NCBI GenBank assembly: GCA_036562385.1
Contig: DATCKG010000048.1
Span: forward strand, 22,324 to 86,323
Source of the DNA: DATCKG01 sp036562385
GTDB taxonomy: Bacteria > Bacillota > Sulfobacillia > Symbiobacteriales > Symbiobacteriaceae
Length of the DNA stretch: 64,000 nucleotides
Reading direction: 5' to 3'
The notes under the pieces are model-generated. The model was not told where the DNA came from and did no database searches. It was given only the letters and a program-made list of their open reading frames with translations. The translations under genes and the position numbers were made by a program. Positions 32,530 through 40,278 of the stretch are shown in pieces. How positions within the stretch are numbered: position 1 is the stretch's first letter; each line of letters begins with the position of its first letter.

Positions 32530-34566
32530 ATGGCTACGCTGGAGTACTCCGTGACCGTCAGGCATCCCCATGGCCTCCACGCCCGGGCAGCGGCCGAATT
32601 GGTCAAGATGGCGGTGGAAGCGGCCGCCGAATCCGGCGTGCGCATCCTGTTCCGCCACGGCGACCGGACGGTACCGGCCGAAAACTTCTTCGCGCTGGTC
32701 TCGCTTCGAGTGCCCAAGGGCGACACCGTTACCCTGTTGTGCCATCCCGACGGCTCCGGCCAGAAGCCGGGGCAGACCGCTGCGGCGGAGCAGGCCATGG
32801 CGCGCATGGCCCGCTTCCTGGCGGAGGGCAGCAGCGATGCCGCAACCGGGGACACGGAAGAGGTGGATGAGATCCTACACGAAGCCACGGTCACCCTGGA
32901 CCGCGTGCTGGAGCACATCCCCACCGGGCTGCTGGTGGTAAACGACCGGGGACAGATCCTCCTCCTGAACCCCGCGGCAGAGCGATACCTGGGGATCCAG
33001 GCCGAGTCGGTCCTGGGCCGGCAGGTGGACGAGGTGATCCCCGCCGTCCGTCTCTCCCGGGTCCTGCAGACCGGAGAGTCGGAGGTGGGCCGGCTCAAAG
33101 GCGCCAACCAGATGACTCTGGTTATCAGCCGGACCCCCATCTGGTCCAATGGCCGGGTGATCGGCGCAGCCGCCATCCTGCAGGATATCTCCGATCTGGA
33201 GCGGGTCGCGGGGGAACTCCGGGAAGTCAAGGCCCTCAAGGAGCAGCTGAACCTGGTACTGGACGCGGTGGGCGAGGGCATCTGCGTAGTGGATCCCGAC
33301 GGCACGGTCCGGTACACCAACCCGGCCTTCCTCAAACTTTTCGGCGACCCGCCCCGCTGGAGCCCGGACGGGCCCGTGGCTCGGACCCTCCGGACCGGTC
33401 AGCCCACCTTAGGGCAGGTGGAGATCGCGCCCAACGGCGCCCGGATCGTGGTGGATGTCTACGTGATCCGGCTGGACGGGGAAGTCCAGAGCGCCGTGGC
33501 AGTGGGCCGCAGCGCCGACGTGGTAAGAGAACTGGCCCGGCGGGTGGAACAGGAAGAGGCCCGGGCGGAATACCTGGCGCAGGAACTGATCCGTGCCCGG
33601 CCCCTGGCCCCGGCTTTCAGCCGGCTGGTGGGCAACAGCGGCACCTTCCGGGATGCCCTGGCCATCGCAGCCAAGGCGGCGCCCACTCCCGCCACCATCC
33701 TGATCCGCGGCGAAAGCGGCACCGGCAAGGAACTGGTGGCCGAGGCGATCCACCTGGCATCGCCTCGGGCCCGGGGACCCTTCGTACGGCTGAACTGTGC
33801 CGCCATTCCCCCCACCCTGGTCGAATCGGAGCTGTTCGGCCACGAAAAAGGCGCCTTCACCGGCGCCACCCGACGCAGGCTGGGCAAGTTTGAACTGGCC
33901 AACGGCGGCACGATTTTCCTGGACGAGATCGGAGCGCTGGATCTGACCCTGCAGGCCAAGCTCCTCAGAGTCTTGCAAAACCGCGAGGTGGAACGGGTGG
34001 GCGGCGACGAACCGATCCCCATCGATGTCCGGGTCATCGCCGCCACCAACGCCAACCTGGAGGAGATGGTGGCCCGGGGCCAGTTCCGAGAGGATCTGTA
34101 TTACCGCCTGAACGTCATCGGCATCTATTTGCCACCCCTGCGGGAGCGGCGGGGGGACATTCCCCTCCTGGTGGAGCACTTCATCGCGAAGCTCAATCAA
34201 CGTCTCGGGAAAAAGGTGCAGGGAATCACCCCGGAAGCCCTGCGGCTGATGACTGCCTACGACTGGCCGGGCAACGTCCGCCAGTTGGAAAACGTGGTGG
34301 AGCGGGCCGTCACCCTGTGCGAGGGCCCCCTCATCACCGTGGCGGATCTGCCCGCCTACCTGCACCAGCCCACCGCCCCCACCAACCTGGTCAACACCAC
34401 GCCGGAGGGCGAGATCGCCCCCCTGGAGGAGTACGAACGGGAGATCATCCGGCTGGCCCTGGAACGGTACGGCTCCTTCAACAAGGCCGCCCGGGCCCTG
34501 GGGGTGACCCACCGCACCGTGGCCCTCAAGGCCCGGAAGTACGGGCTGGTGCCCGACAAGGGGTAG
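32530..34566 (+). CDS. sigma-54-dependent activator with N-terminal HPr domain, two PAS-like domains
   Basis: Domain order: HPr-like (about 1-90, GLHARAA with His17 as phosphorylation site), PAS-like (about 120-220, LEHIPTGLLVVNDRGQI), a second PAS-like (about 240-340, VLDAVGEGICVVDPDGTV), AAA+ sigma-54 module (GESGTGKE at about 394, GAFTGA at about 441 for contact with sigma-54), and a Fis-type helix-turn-helix (NKAARALGVTHRTV). The HPr Ser46 position is Asn52, so it is not an HPr-kinase target. It reads straight into the dha genes, which carry a perfect sigma-54 promoter, so it is most likely their activator. 678 residues from ATG at 32530 after AAAGGGTGGG. Confidence 0.92.
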   Translation: MATLEYSVTVRHPHGLHARAAAELVKMAVEAAAESGVRILFRHGDRTVPAENFFALVSLRVPKGDTVTLLCHPDGSGQKPGQTAAAEQAMARMARFLAEGSSDAATGDTEEVDEILHEATVTLDRVLEHIPTGLLVVNDRGQILLLNPAAERYLGIQAESVLGRQVDEVIPAVRLSRVLQTGESEVGRLKGANQMTLVISRTPIWSNGRVIGAAAILQDISDLERVAGELREVKALKEQLNLVLDAVGEGICVVDPDGTVRYTNPAFLKLFGDPPRWSPDGPVARTLRTGQPTLGQVEIAPNGARIVVDVYVIRLDGEVQSAVAVGRSADVVRELARRVEQEEARAEYLAQELIRARPLAPAFSRLVGNSGTFRDALAIAAKAAPTPATILIRGESGTGKELVAEAIHLASPRARGPFVRLNCAAIPPTLVESELFGHEKGAFTGATRRRLGKFELANGGTIFLDEIGALDLTLQAKLLRVLQNREVERVGGDEPIPIDVRVIAATNANLEEMVARGQFREDLYYRLNVIGIYLPPLRERRGDIPLLVEHFIAKLNQRLGKKVQGITPEALRLMTAYDWPGNVRQLENVVERAVTLCEGPLITVADLPAYLHQPTAPTNLVNTTPEGEIAPLEEYEREIIRLALERYGSFNKAARALGVTHRTVALKARKYGLVPDKG

Positions 34567-34615
34567 CTGTTTTTATCAACAAGAACTCCCAGGGTACGCA
34601 AAATGTATCAACCAT

Positions 34616-34654
34616 CCCCTGCAGGCCCCGGCGCCAAAGGCCCGCCTGCAGGGG
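34616..34654. promoter_or_regulatory. inverted repeat upstream of sigma-54 promoter, candidate activator site
   Basis: CCCCTGCAGG (34616-34625) and CCTGCAGGGG (34645-34654) are perfect 10-bp inverted arms separated by 19 bp, some 20 bp upstream of the sigma-54 -24 element. There is no T-run, so a terminator is less likely than an enhancer-like binding site for the upstream activator. Confidence 0.5.
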
Positions 34655-34673
34655 CCGGATGTCTTTGGGGCAC

Positions 34674-34690
34674 TTGGCACATCCTTTGCA
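34674..34690 (+). promoter_or_regulatory. sigma-54 (RpoN) promoter of dhaKLM operon
   Basis: TTGGCACATCCTTTGCA matches the -24/-12 consensus TTGGCAC-N4-TTGC fully, with GG and GC exactly 10 bp apart. It lies 47 bp before the dhaK start codon, giving a leader of about 35 nt. Confidence 0.93.
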
Positions 34691-34736
34691 AAGGACAGAG
34701 GGCAGATCCAAAAATCATCGAAAAGGAGGATGCAAG

Positions 34737-35738
34737 GTGAAAAAGCTGATCAACGCAGTGGAAAGCGTCGTCGATGATATGCTCGACGGTCTCGTCGCTG
34801 CCTATCCCCAGTACGTCAGGCGCATTCCCGGCACCAACGTGATCACCCGGGCCGGCGGTCCCACCCCGGGCAAGGTCGGTCTGGTCAGCGGGGGCGGCAG
34901 CGGCCACGAACCTGCCCATGGCGGCTTTGTCGGCTACGGCATGCTCGACTCCGCGGTGGCCGGAGCAGTCTTTACCTCCCCGACTCCTGATCAGGTTTTC
35001 GAGGGCATCAAGGCGGCCAACGGCGGCGCCGGCGTCCTGTTGATCATCAAGAACTATACCGGCGACGTCATGAACTTCGAGATGGCCGGTGAAATGGCTC
35101 AGGCCGAAGGCATCGAGGTGGCTTCCGTCGTCGTCAACGATGACGTGGCTGTGGAGAACTCCACCTGGACCACGGGCCGCCGGGGCATCGCCGGAACGGT
35201 CCTCGTCCACAAGATCGCGGGCGCCAAGGCGCAGGCCGGCGGCACGCTGCAAGAGGTCAAGGCCGTTGCAGAGAAGGTCATCGCCAACGTGCGGTCCATG
35301 GGCATGGCCCTGACTCCGTGCACGGTCCCCGCCGCGGGCAAGCCCGGGTTTGAACTGGGAGAGAACGAGGTGGAGATCGGCATCGGTATCCACGGCGAGC
35401 CGGGTACCCATCGGGAACCCCTGCGGCCGGCCAAGGAGATCGCCGAGCACCTGACCCAGAAGGTCGTGGACGACCTGCAGCTCAAGGCCGGCGAAGAGGT
35501 GGCCGTCCTGATCAACGGCATGGGCGCGACCCCGCTCATGGAGCTGTTCATCGTCAACAAGGCCGTCCATGACTTCCTGAAGGCCCGTGGCATCAAGATC
35601 TACCGGACGATCGTCGGTGAGTTCATGACCTCCCTGGAGATGGCCGGCTGCTCGGTAACCGTGCTCCGGTTGGACGACGAACTGAAGGAGCTGCTGGATT
35701 ATCCGGCCGAAACACCTGCATTCCGTCAGGGGCGATAA
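34737..35738 (+). CDS. dhaK: PTS-dependent dihydroxyacetone kinase, substrate-binding subunit DhaK
   Basis: This 333-residue subunit covalently binds dihydroxyacetone through a histidine in GIHGEPG; here that is about His219, matching His218 of Escherichia coli DhaK. LVSGGGSGHEPAHGGFVG near residue 48 is the DhaK N-terminal signature. The GTG start at 34737 has AGGAGG 7 nt upstream. It is the first gene of the sigma-54 operon and is followed 6 bp later by dhaL. With DhaL and DhaM it makes dihydroxyacetone phosphate from dihydroxyacetone using phosphoenolpyruvate via the PTS. Confidence 0.97.
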   Translation: MKKLINAVESVVDDMLDGLVAAYPQYVRRIPGTNVITRAGGPTPGKVGLVSGGGSGHEPAHGGFVGYGMLDSAVAGAVFTSPTPDQVFEGIKAANGGAGVLLIIKNYTGDVMNFEMAGEMAQAEGIEVASVVVNDDVAVENSTWTTGRRGIAGTVLVHKIAGAKAQAGGTLQEVKAVAEKVIANVRSMGMALTPCTVPAAGKPGFELGENEVEIGIGIHGEPGTHREPLRPAKEIAEHLTQKVVDDLQLKAGEEVAVLINGMGATPLMELFIVNKAVHDFLKARGIKIYRTIVGEFMTSLEMAGCSVTVLRLDDELKELLDYPAETPAFRQGR

Positions 35739-35744
35739 ACACAG

Positions 35745-36374
35745 ATGGATGTAAACGGACTGGTTCAGCTGTTGAACAACATTGCCAAGGTGCTGCATGA
35801 ACAGGCGGATTTCCTGAGTGAACTGGACAACGCCATCGGCGATGGCGACCACGGCCACAACATGGACAAGGGATTCAAGGCCGTGCAGGAACGGGTGCTG
35901 AGCAACCCGGATCCTGACCTGGGCAAGATCCTGCAGAAGGTCGGCATGACCCTGATCTCCACGGTGGGCGGCGCTGCCGGGCCGCTGTACGGCACGGCAT
36001 TTCTCCGCATGGGGAGCCAACTTGCCGGAAAGCAGGAGGTCACCCTGCAGGACCTGCCCAAACTGATGGAGGTGGCGATCGCCGGCATCCAGCAGCGTGG
36101 CAAGGCGGTCCGGGGTGAAAAGACCATGCTGGATGCCCTGATTCCCGCCAAAGAAGCGCTGGATGCGGCCCTGGCCGCCGGGAAGCCGGCGGTGGAGGCG
36201 CTGTCGGACGCGGTGGCGGCCGCGGCCGAAGGCGTGGAGTACACCAAGACCATCAAGGCGACCAAAGGACGGGCCAGCTATCTGGGCGAGCGCTCCATCG
36301 GCCACCAGGACCCCGGAGCCACCTCTTCCTACTTCATGATCCGGGCCCTCCGGGATACCGTGGCGGGAGCGTGA
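35745..36374 (+). CDS. dhaL: dihydroxyacetone kinase ADP-binding subunit DhaL
   Basis: The 209-residue protein has the metal/ADP-binding aspartates in LDNAIGDGDHGHNM (about residues 27-40), TVGGAAGPLYGTAF, and the C-terminal KGRASYLGERSIGHQDPGA. In PTS-type kinases DhaL keeps a bound ADP that is rephosphorylated by DhaM rather than exchanged. It lies between dhaK and dhaM with gaps of 6 bp each. The ATG start gives the usual family length. Confidence 0.97.
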   Translation: MDVNGLVQLLNNIAKVLHEQADFLSELDNAIGDGDHGHNMDKGFKAVQERVLSNPDPDLGKILQKVGMTLISTVGGAAGPLYGTAFLRMGSQLAGKQEVTLQDLPKLMEVAIAGIQQRGKAVRGEKTMLDALIPAKEALDAALAAGKPAVEALSDAVAAAAEGVEYTKTIKATKGRASYLGERSIGHQDPGATSSYFMIRALRDTVAGA

Positions 36375-36380
36375 CCACCC

Positions 36381-36770
36381 ATGGTAAGTCTGGTGCTGGT
36401 CTCCCACAGCCGGCAATTGGCGGAGGGACTGGCCGACCTGGTACGCCAGGTAGCCGGCGATGTGCCGGTGGCTGCGGTGGGCGGCACCCCCGACGGCCGC
36501 CTGGGTACCGACGCCACTGCCATCGCGGAGGCCATCAACGAGGTGTACAGCGATGACGGCGTGCTGGTCCTGATGGACCTGGGCAGCAGCGTCATGGCTG
36601 CGGAGACGGCCCTGGAACTGCTCACGCCCGATCGGGCTGCCAACGTTCACCTCTGCGGAGCGCCCCTGGTGGAAGGGGCCGTGGCTGCCGGCGTGGAAGC
36701 CCGGGTAGGGGGCGATCTGGCCCGGGTCCGGGCTGCCGCCGAGTCTGCCCTGAACCATCCGAAGTTTTAA
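36381..36770 (+). CDS. dhaM: DhaM, EIIA-type phosphotransferase subunit
   Basis: The 129-residue protein is the EIIA(Man)-like domain of DhaM with the phospho-accepting histidine at residue 9 (VLVSHSRQLAEG) and VLMDLGSSVMAAETAL. Unlike Escherichia coli DhaM it has no fused HPr or EI domains; an HPr gene follows instead as a separate unit, so EI must come from elsewhere on the chromosome. It passes phosphate from HPr to ADP on DhaL. Its start is 6 bp after dhaL. Confidence 0.95.
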   Translation: MVSLVLVSHSRQLAEGLADLVRQVAGDVPVAAVGGTPDGRLGTDATAIAEAINEVYSDDGVLVLMDLGSSVMAAETALELLTPDRAANVHLCGAPLVEGAVAAGVEARVGGDLARVRAAAESALNHPKF

Positions 36771-36790
36771 GCACGATGGGAGCGAAGCCT

Positions 36791-37060
36791 ATGCAGGTAG
36801 CAGAGCGGGAACTGGTGGTGATGCTGGATCAGGGGCTCCACGCCCGGCCCGCGGCTCGCTTCGTGGAGACCGCAGCCCGGTTTCAATCCGAGATCACGGT
36901 CATCGCCGGCTCCCGATCCGCTTCCGCAAAGTCAATCCTGGGTGTGCTCAGTCTGGGCGTCCGCAAGGGAACGGTCATCCGCATCCGTGCAGAGGGCGAT
37001 GATGCCGGCGCTGCCGTGGAGGCGCTGAGCCAGCTGGTCTCACAGACCCACGTGGACTAG
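36791..37060 (+). CDS. HPr phosphocarrier protein (dha-linked)
   Basis: The 89-residue protein is a stand-alone HPr: QGLHARPAARFV with His17 (equivalent of His15), AKSILGVLSLGV with Ser48 (equivalent of regulatory Ser46), and the C-terminal AVEALSQLV. I start at the ATG at 36791, since GGGAG lies 8 nt upstream and the length then fits HPr; the frame has an in-frame ATG at 36776. It is the last gene of the dha operon and should feed DhaM. The intact serine means it could also be controlled by HPr kinase, unlike the regulator's HPr domain. Confidence 0.93.
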   Translation: MQVAERELVVMLDQGLHARPAARFVETAARFQSEITVIAGSRSASAKSILGVLSLGVRKGTVIRIRAEGDDAGAAVEALSQLVSQTHVD

Positions 37061-37085
37061 CTGCCAGGCAGGATACGCTTGCAGG

Positions 37086-37135
37086 AAGACCCCCGCGACT
37101 CCGGCCGAATGCCGGGGCCCGCGGGGGTCTTGTCG
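37086..37135 (+). terminator. terminator of dha operon
   Basis: A perfect 12-bp stem (AAGACCCCCGCG, 37086-37097, with CGCGGGGGTCTT, 37120-37131) has a second inner CCGGC/GCCGG stem, followed by only a short TTG. It is strong by stem, weak by T-tract. Confidence 0.7.
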
Positions 37136-37201
37136 CCCTCCCGATGTATAGCCCCCAGCCTCCCCGGCGAAAATAGGCGCTTGGGAGGTGCCTCTTGGCA
37201 A

Positions 37202-37456
37202 GTGAGTACCAAACAGGAAGCGCTGAAGGTGATTCGGGACTGTGTGGGCAGTGACGCCGTCACCTATAACACCACGCTGGCGGAGCTGTTTGAAGAATAC
37301 GAGACCGACATGGTGAACCTGGTAGACTCCCTGGAGAGCGAGTTCGGCGTGGAATTGTATGACGAGTTGCTGGAGGACGTGGAAACCGTAGGCGAACTGT
37401 GCCAGGCAGTGGTCCGGGCCATCCGGGAAGCGGAAAGCGAAGAGGTGGACTTGTAA
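37202..37456 (+). CDS. acyl-carrier-protein-like protein lacking the phosphopantetheine serine
   Basis: The 84-residue acidic protein aligns with acyl carrier proteins through its helices: VNLVDSLESEFGVELYDELLEDVETVGELCQAV corresponds to the ACP helix II/III region. The usual ADSLD prosthetic-group site reads YETD, so the attachment serine is replaced by glutamate (about residue 34). It therefore cannot carry a phosphopantetheine arm at that position. GTG at 37202 is in frame after GGGAGGTG at 11-13 nt, somewhat long. It has its own leader and terminator. Function is unknown; it may mimic ACP in binding a partner. Confidence 0.6.
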   Translation: MSTKQEALKVIRDCVGSDAVTYNTTLAELFEEYETDMVNLVDSLESEFGVELYDELLEDVETVGELCQAVVRAIREAESEEVDL

Positions 37457-37460
37457 ACGG

Positions 37461-37497
37461 AAGCGGGCAGTGCCGTCCGGGGCACTGCCCGCTTTCT
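37461..37497. terminator. bidirectional terminator between ACP-like and aminotransferase genes
   Basis: A perfect 14-bp stem (AAGCGGGCAGTGCC, 37461-37474, with GGCACTGCCCGCTT, 37481-37494) lies between convergent genes; TTC follows on plus and CCGTTT on minus. Confidence 0.85.
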
Positions 37498-37524
37498 GCC
37501 ATACGGCACGGCCGGCGGATGTCC

Positions 37525-38886
37525 TCACCCGCCCACGGCCTCGGCCACGCAGGCCGCTTCCAGCAGGTCGAAGGCTTCGTGGACCTCGGGGTCGGAAATC
37601 ACCAAAGGCGGCAGAAGGCGGATCACGTTCCCGTAGATCCCGCATTTCACCAGGACCAGCCCGCTTTGCGCGGCCCGGCGTAGGATGGGAGCGACGTCAA
37701 AGGGTTCCCGGGTGGCGCGGCTGACCACAAACTCGGCTCCCACCATGGCCCCCAGTCCCCGGACGTCGCCCACCTGAAAGCGGGCGCCCGGCAAAGCGGC
37801 CAGCCGCTCGCCGAGGTCCGCAAACCGCCGGCGGAAGAGCGCTCCCAGTTCCCGGGCCCGGTCCAGGAGCCGTTCCTCCTCCAGGATATCCAGTACCGCG
37901 TGGGCAGCATCGCAGGCCACGGGGTTGCCCACGTACGTGCCGCCGATGGCGCCCGGGCCGGGGGCATCCATTACCTCCTGCCGGCCGATCACGGCGGAAA
38001 GCGGCAGGCCCGCGGCCAGGGACTTGCCGGCGCAGATCAGATCCGGTTCGATCCCCAACTGTTCCGAGGCGAAGAAGGTACCGGTGCGGCCGCAGCCGGT
38101 CTGGACCTCATCGGCGATCAGCAGCACTCCGTGACGGCGGGCAATCTCCTGCACCCGCTGCAGGTAGGCGGCCGGCAGGGGCACAAAGCCGCCCTCCCCC
38201 TGGACCGGCTCCAGGATGATGGCTGCGCAGTCGTCAGGGGAGACCATGGTCACAAAGGCCCGCTCGAGGGCATCGGCACAAAAGCGGATGTATTCCTCCT
38301 CCCCCATCCCCTCCGGCCGCCGGTACAGATAAGGAGCCGGAACCCGATAGACCTCCTGGGCCAGGGGGCCCAGCCCCTTCTTGTAGGGCCTGACTTTGGA
38401 GGTAAGGGCCAGCGCCATGGCAGTGCGGCCGTGGAAGGCCCCCTCCAGGGCAATCACCGCCGGCCGGCCGGTGTAGCAGCGGGCGATCTTGATCGCATTC
38501 TCCACCGCTTCGGCCCCCGAGTTAAAGAAGGCGGCCTTCTTGGGGAAGGGGCCGGGAGCCAGGGCCGCCAACCGCTCTGCAAGGCGGATGTACGACTCAT
38601 ACATCACAACGGAAAAGTCCGTGTGGGTAAAGCGGGCAGCGCTCTCCTGAATGGCCCGGACCACCCGGGGGTGGGAGTGGCCCACGTTCATGCAGCCAAC
38701 CCCTCCGGCCAGGTCAATCAGCACGTTGCCGTCCACGTCGGTCAGCAAGGCGCCCCGGGCCTCCCGAACGGCTACAGGCACGTGAACCGCGAAGGCGTCG
38801 GCCACCGCCCGCTCCTTGCGGGCCATCAGCTCCCGGGAGGCAGGACCGGGAATGCCGGTGGTCAGCCGGACGAACTTGGTGGTCAC
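37525..38886 (-). CDS. gabT: class III aminotransferase, 4-aminobutyrate transaminase type
   Basis: The 453-residue PLP enzyme has FFNSGAEAVENAIKIAR, HGRTAMALALTSKVRPYKKG, ILEPVQGEGGF, IADEVQTGCGRTG, and the Schiff-base lysine in CAGKSLAAGLP. The YVGNPVACDAAHAVL and MVGAEFV ends match GabT. It moves the amino group of 4-aminobutyrate (or a similar omega-amino acid) to 2-oxoglutarate. The GTG at 38886 follows AAAGGAGG at 9 nt. No succinate-semialdehyde dehydrogenase is nearby, so the substrate assignment is by similarity. Confidence 0.87.
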   Translation of the reverse strand: MTTKFVRLTTGIPGPASRELMARKERAVADAFAVHVPVAVREARGALLTDVDGNVLIDLAGGVGCMNVGHSHPRVVRAIQESAARFTHTDFSVVMYESYIRLAERLAALAPGPFPKKAAFFNSGAEAVENAIKIARCYTGRPAVIALEGAFHGRTAMALALTSKVRPYKKGLGPLAQEVYRVPAPYLYRRPEGMGEEEYIRFCADALERAFVTMVSPDDCAAIILEPVQGEGGFVPLPAAYLQRVQEIARRHGVLLIADEVQTGCGRTGTFFASEQLGIEPDLICAGKSLAAGLPLSAVIGRQEVMDAPGPGAIGGTYVGNPVACDAAHAVLDILEEERLLDRARELGALFRRRFADLGERLAALPGARFQVGDVRGLGAMVGAEFVVSRATREPFDVAPILRRAAQSGLVLVKCGIYGNVIRLLPPLVISDPEVHEAFDLLEAACVAEAVGG

Positions 38887-38952
38887 CGCGTTCTTCCTCC
38901 TTTCGGAGCAGCGTCACCGCTTTACTGTATGCGGAAGGGCGCGGCCTGACAG

Positions 38953-38978
38953 AAAAAGCGGGGGCCTGTCGCCCCCGC
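38953..38978 (-). terminator. intrinsic terminator of THEP1 gene
   Basis: GCGGGGGC (38958-38965) pairs with GCCCCCGC (38971-38978); on the minus strand TTTTTCTG follows. Confidence 0.85.
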
Positions 38979-38993
38979 ACAGCTTGGCTCGTT

Positions 38994-39533
38994 TCACCCG
39001 ATCAGCATCCACGGCAGCAGGCCCTGGAAGAGGTGCTGCCGGTTTTCCCGGGTCACTTCCAGGAGCCGGATCCCCGGCAGGGTCCGAATCTCTTCCAGGA
39101 AGGGGTCCGGCGCCCCGGAAATGGCTCCCAGCACCCGGTTCGGGGCACAGAGACACCGGAGAACAGCGTCCCGGAACGCCGGCGAGAGGATCTGGATGGG
39201 GCCGATCTCGTCGATCAAGACCAGGCCGCCTTCGTGCATGGCCGCGTCCAACGCCCGGACGCAGAGGTCCAACCCCGCCGGATCCACCCCGTACCGACCG
39301 CTGCGCAGGTCGGAGGGCAGGTCCGTCCGGGCCAGCGTTGCCCGCTGGACCACCCGCAGGGGTTCCCCGGGGGAGTGCCAGACCGCCTGGGCCTCGAAGC
39401 CGATCCGGCGCCCGTCGGGACCGACCAGGGGCACGGAGAGGCAGCCACCGGCGTTGCCGGGGTACTGCTCCGCCAGCCGGCGGATCAGTGTTGACTTCCC
39501 GCAGCGCGGGACTCCCATCAGCAGCAGCTTCAT
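38994..39533 (-). CDS. THEP1-type nucleoside-triphosphatase
   Basis: The 179-residue P-loop protein has Walker A GVPRCGKST at about residues 7-15, a Walker B strand LVLIDEIGPIQ, and the LSPAFRDAVL segment of the THEP1 (DUF265) family. These enzymes hydrolyse ATP/GTP slowly in vitro; biological role is unknown. I start at the ATG at 39533, preceded by GGAGG 9 nt upstream, rather than the two upstream in-frame starts. It lies 75 bp downstream of the HD-domain gene and may be cotranscribed with it. Confidence 0.83.
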   Translation of the reverse strand: MKLLLMGVPRCGKSTLIRRLAEQYPGNAGGCLSVPLVGPDGRRIGFEAQAVWHSPGEPLRVVQRATLARTDLPSDLRSGRYGVDPAGLDLCVRALDAAMHEGGLVLIDEIGPIQILSPAFRDAVLRCLCAPNRVLGAISGAPDPFLEEIRTLPGIRLLEVTRENRQHLFQGLLPWMLIG

Positions 39534-39607
39534 GGGAACCATCCTCCTGCCCAAAATCCGCCTGGTGAAGCAGGACGCCGGGGCCGCCCCCGTCGAAAAA
39601 ATCTGCC

Positions 39608-40183
39608 TCAGCCTGCGTAGGTGCCCCGCAGGTCCAGCACGTCGGCCGCTTCCTTCAGGGCCTCAATCACAAACGCAATATGCTCGTCCAGGGGTACCCC
39701 CAGTTCCTCGGCGCCCCGGATCACATCTTCCCGGTTGACGCCTGCGGCAAACCGCTTGTCCTTGAACTTCTTCTTGACCGCTTGCACGTCCACTTCAAAG
39801 ATGGACTTGTTGGGCCGGACCAGAGCTGTGGCGATCACCAGACCTGACAGTTCGTCCACCGCATACAGTACCTTGTCCCGCAGAGACTTGCGGGGATACC
39901 GGTCCTGCAGGTAATTGGCATGGGAGCAAATGGTGTACCGGATATCCTCCGGCACGCCCCGGGCCGCCAGGATGCGCTCGCCCTGCAGCGGATGGTCCGG
40001 GGGATCCGGCCACCGCTCGTAATCGAAGTCGTGCAGAAGCCCGATCAGCCCCCACGTCTCCTCATCTTCGCCGTACTTTCTCGCATAGGCGCGCATGCAG
40101 GCCTCCACTGCCAGAGCGTGGTGAATCAGCCGCGGATTCTTAGTATACTCGTTTAGCAGTTCCCAAGCTTCTTCGCGTGTCAC
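39608..40183 (-). CDS. HD-domain phosphohydrolase
   Basis: The 191-residue protein carries an HD domain: H in LIHHALAVEACM, then GLLHDFDYERWPD (the HD pair at about residues 51-52), HPLQGERIL and a distal aspartate in YAVDELSGL. These are the metal ligands of a small phosphohydrolase close to the YedJ/HDIG type. The start is GTG at 40183 after GGGGGG. It is upstream of the THEP1 gene on the same strand and divergent from the cobalamin adenosyltransferase. The substrate is unknown. Confidence 0.85.
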   Translation of the reverse strand: MTREEAWELLNEYTKNPRLIHHALAVEACMRAYARKYGEDEETWGLIGLLHDFDYERWPDPPDHPLQGERILAARGVPEDIRYTICSHANYLQDRYPRKSLRDKVLYAVDELSGLVIATALVRPNKSIFEVDVQAVKKKFKDKRFAAGVNREDVIRGAEELGVPLDEHIAFVIEALKEAADVLDLRGTYAG

Positions 40184-40278
40184 CGATAACCCCCCCTATG
40201 CCATTCATGATAATAAACTTCTGATCCTGCCGCTATTTCCTGCCACATCGGCAGATAACAGTTCAGAGGTGAAGGGAC

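Noticed and set aside
34608..36758. Long minus-strand frame opposite the dha operon
   Set aside because: Antisense shadow of dhaK, dhaL and dhaM, which are certain from motifs and the sigma-54 promoter.
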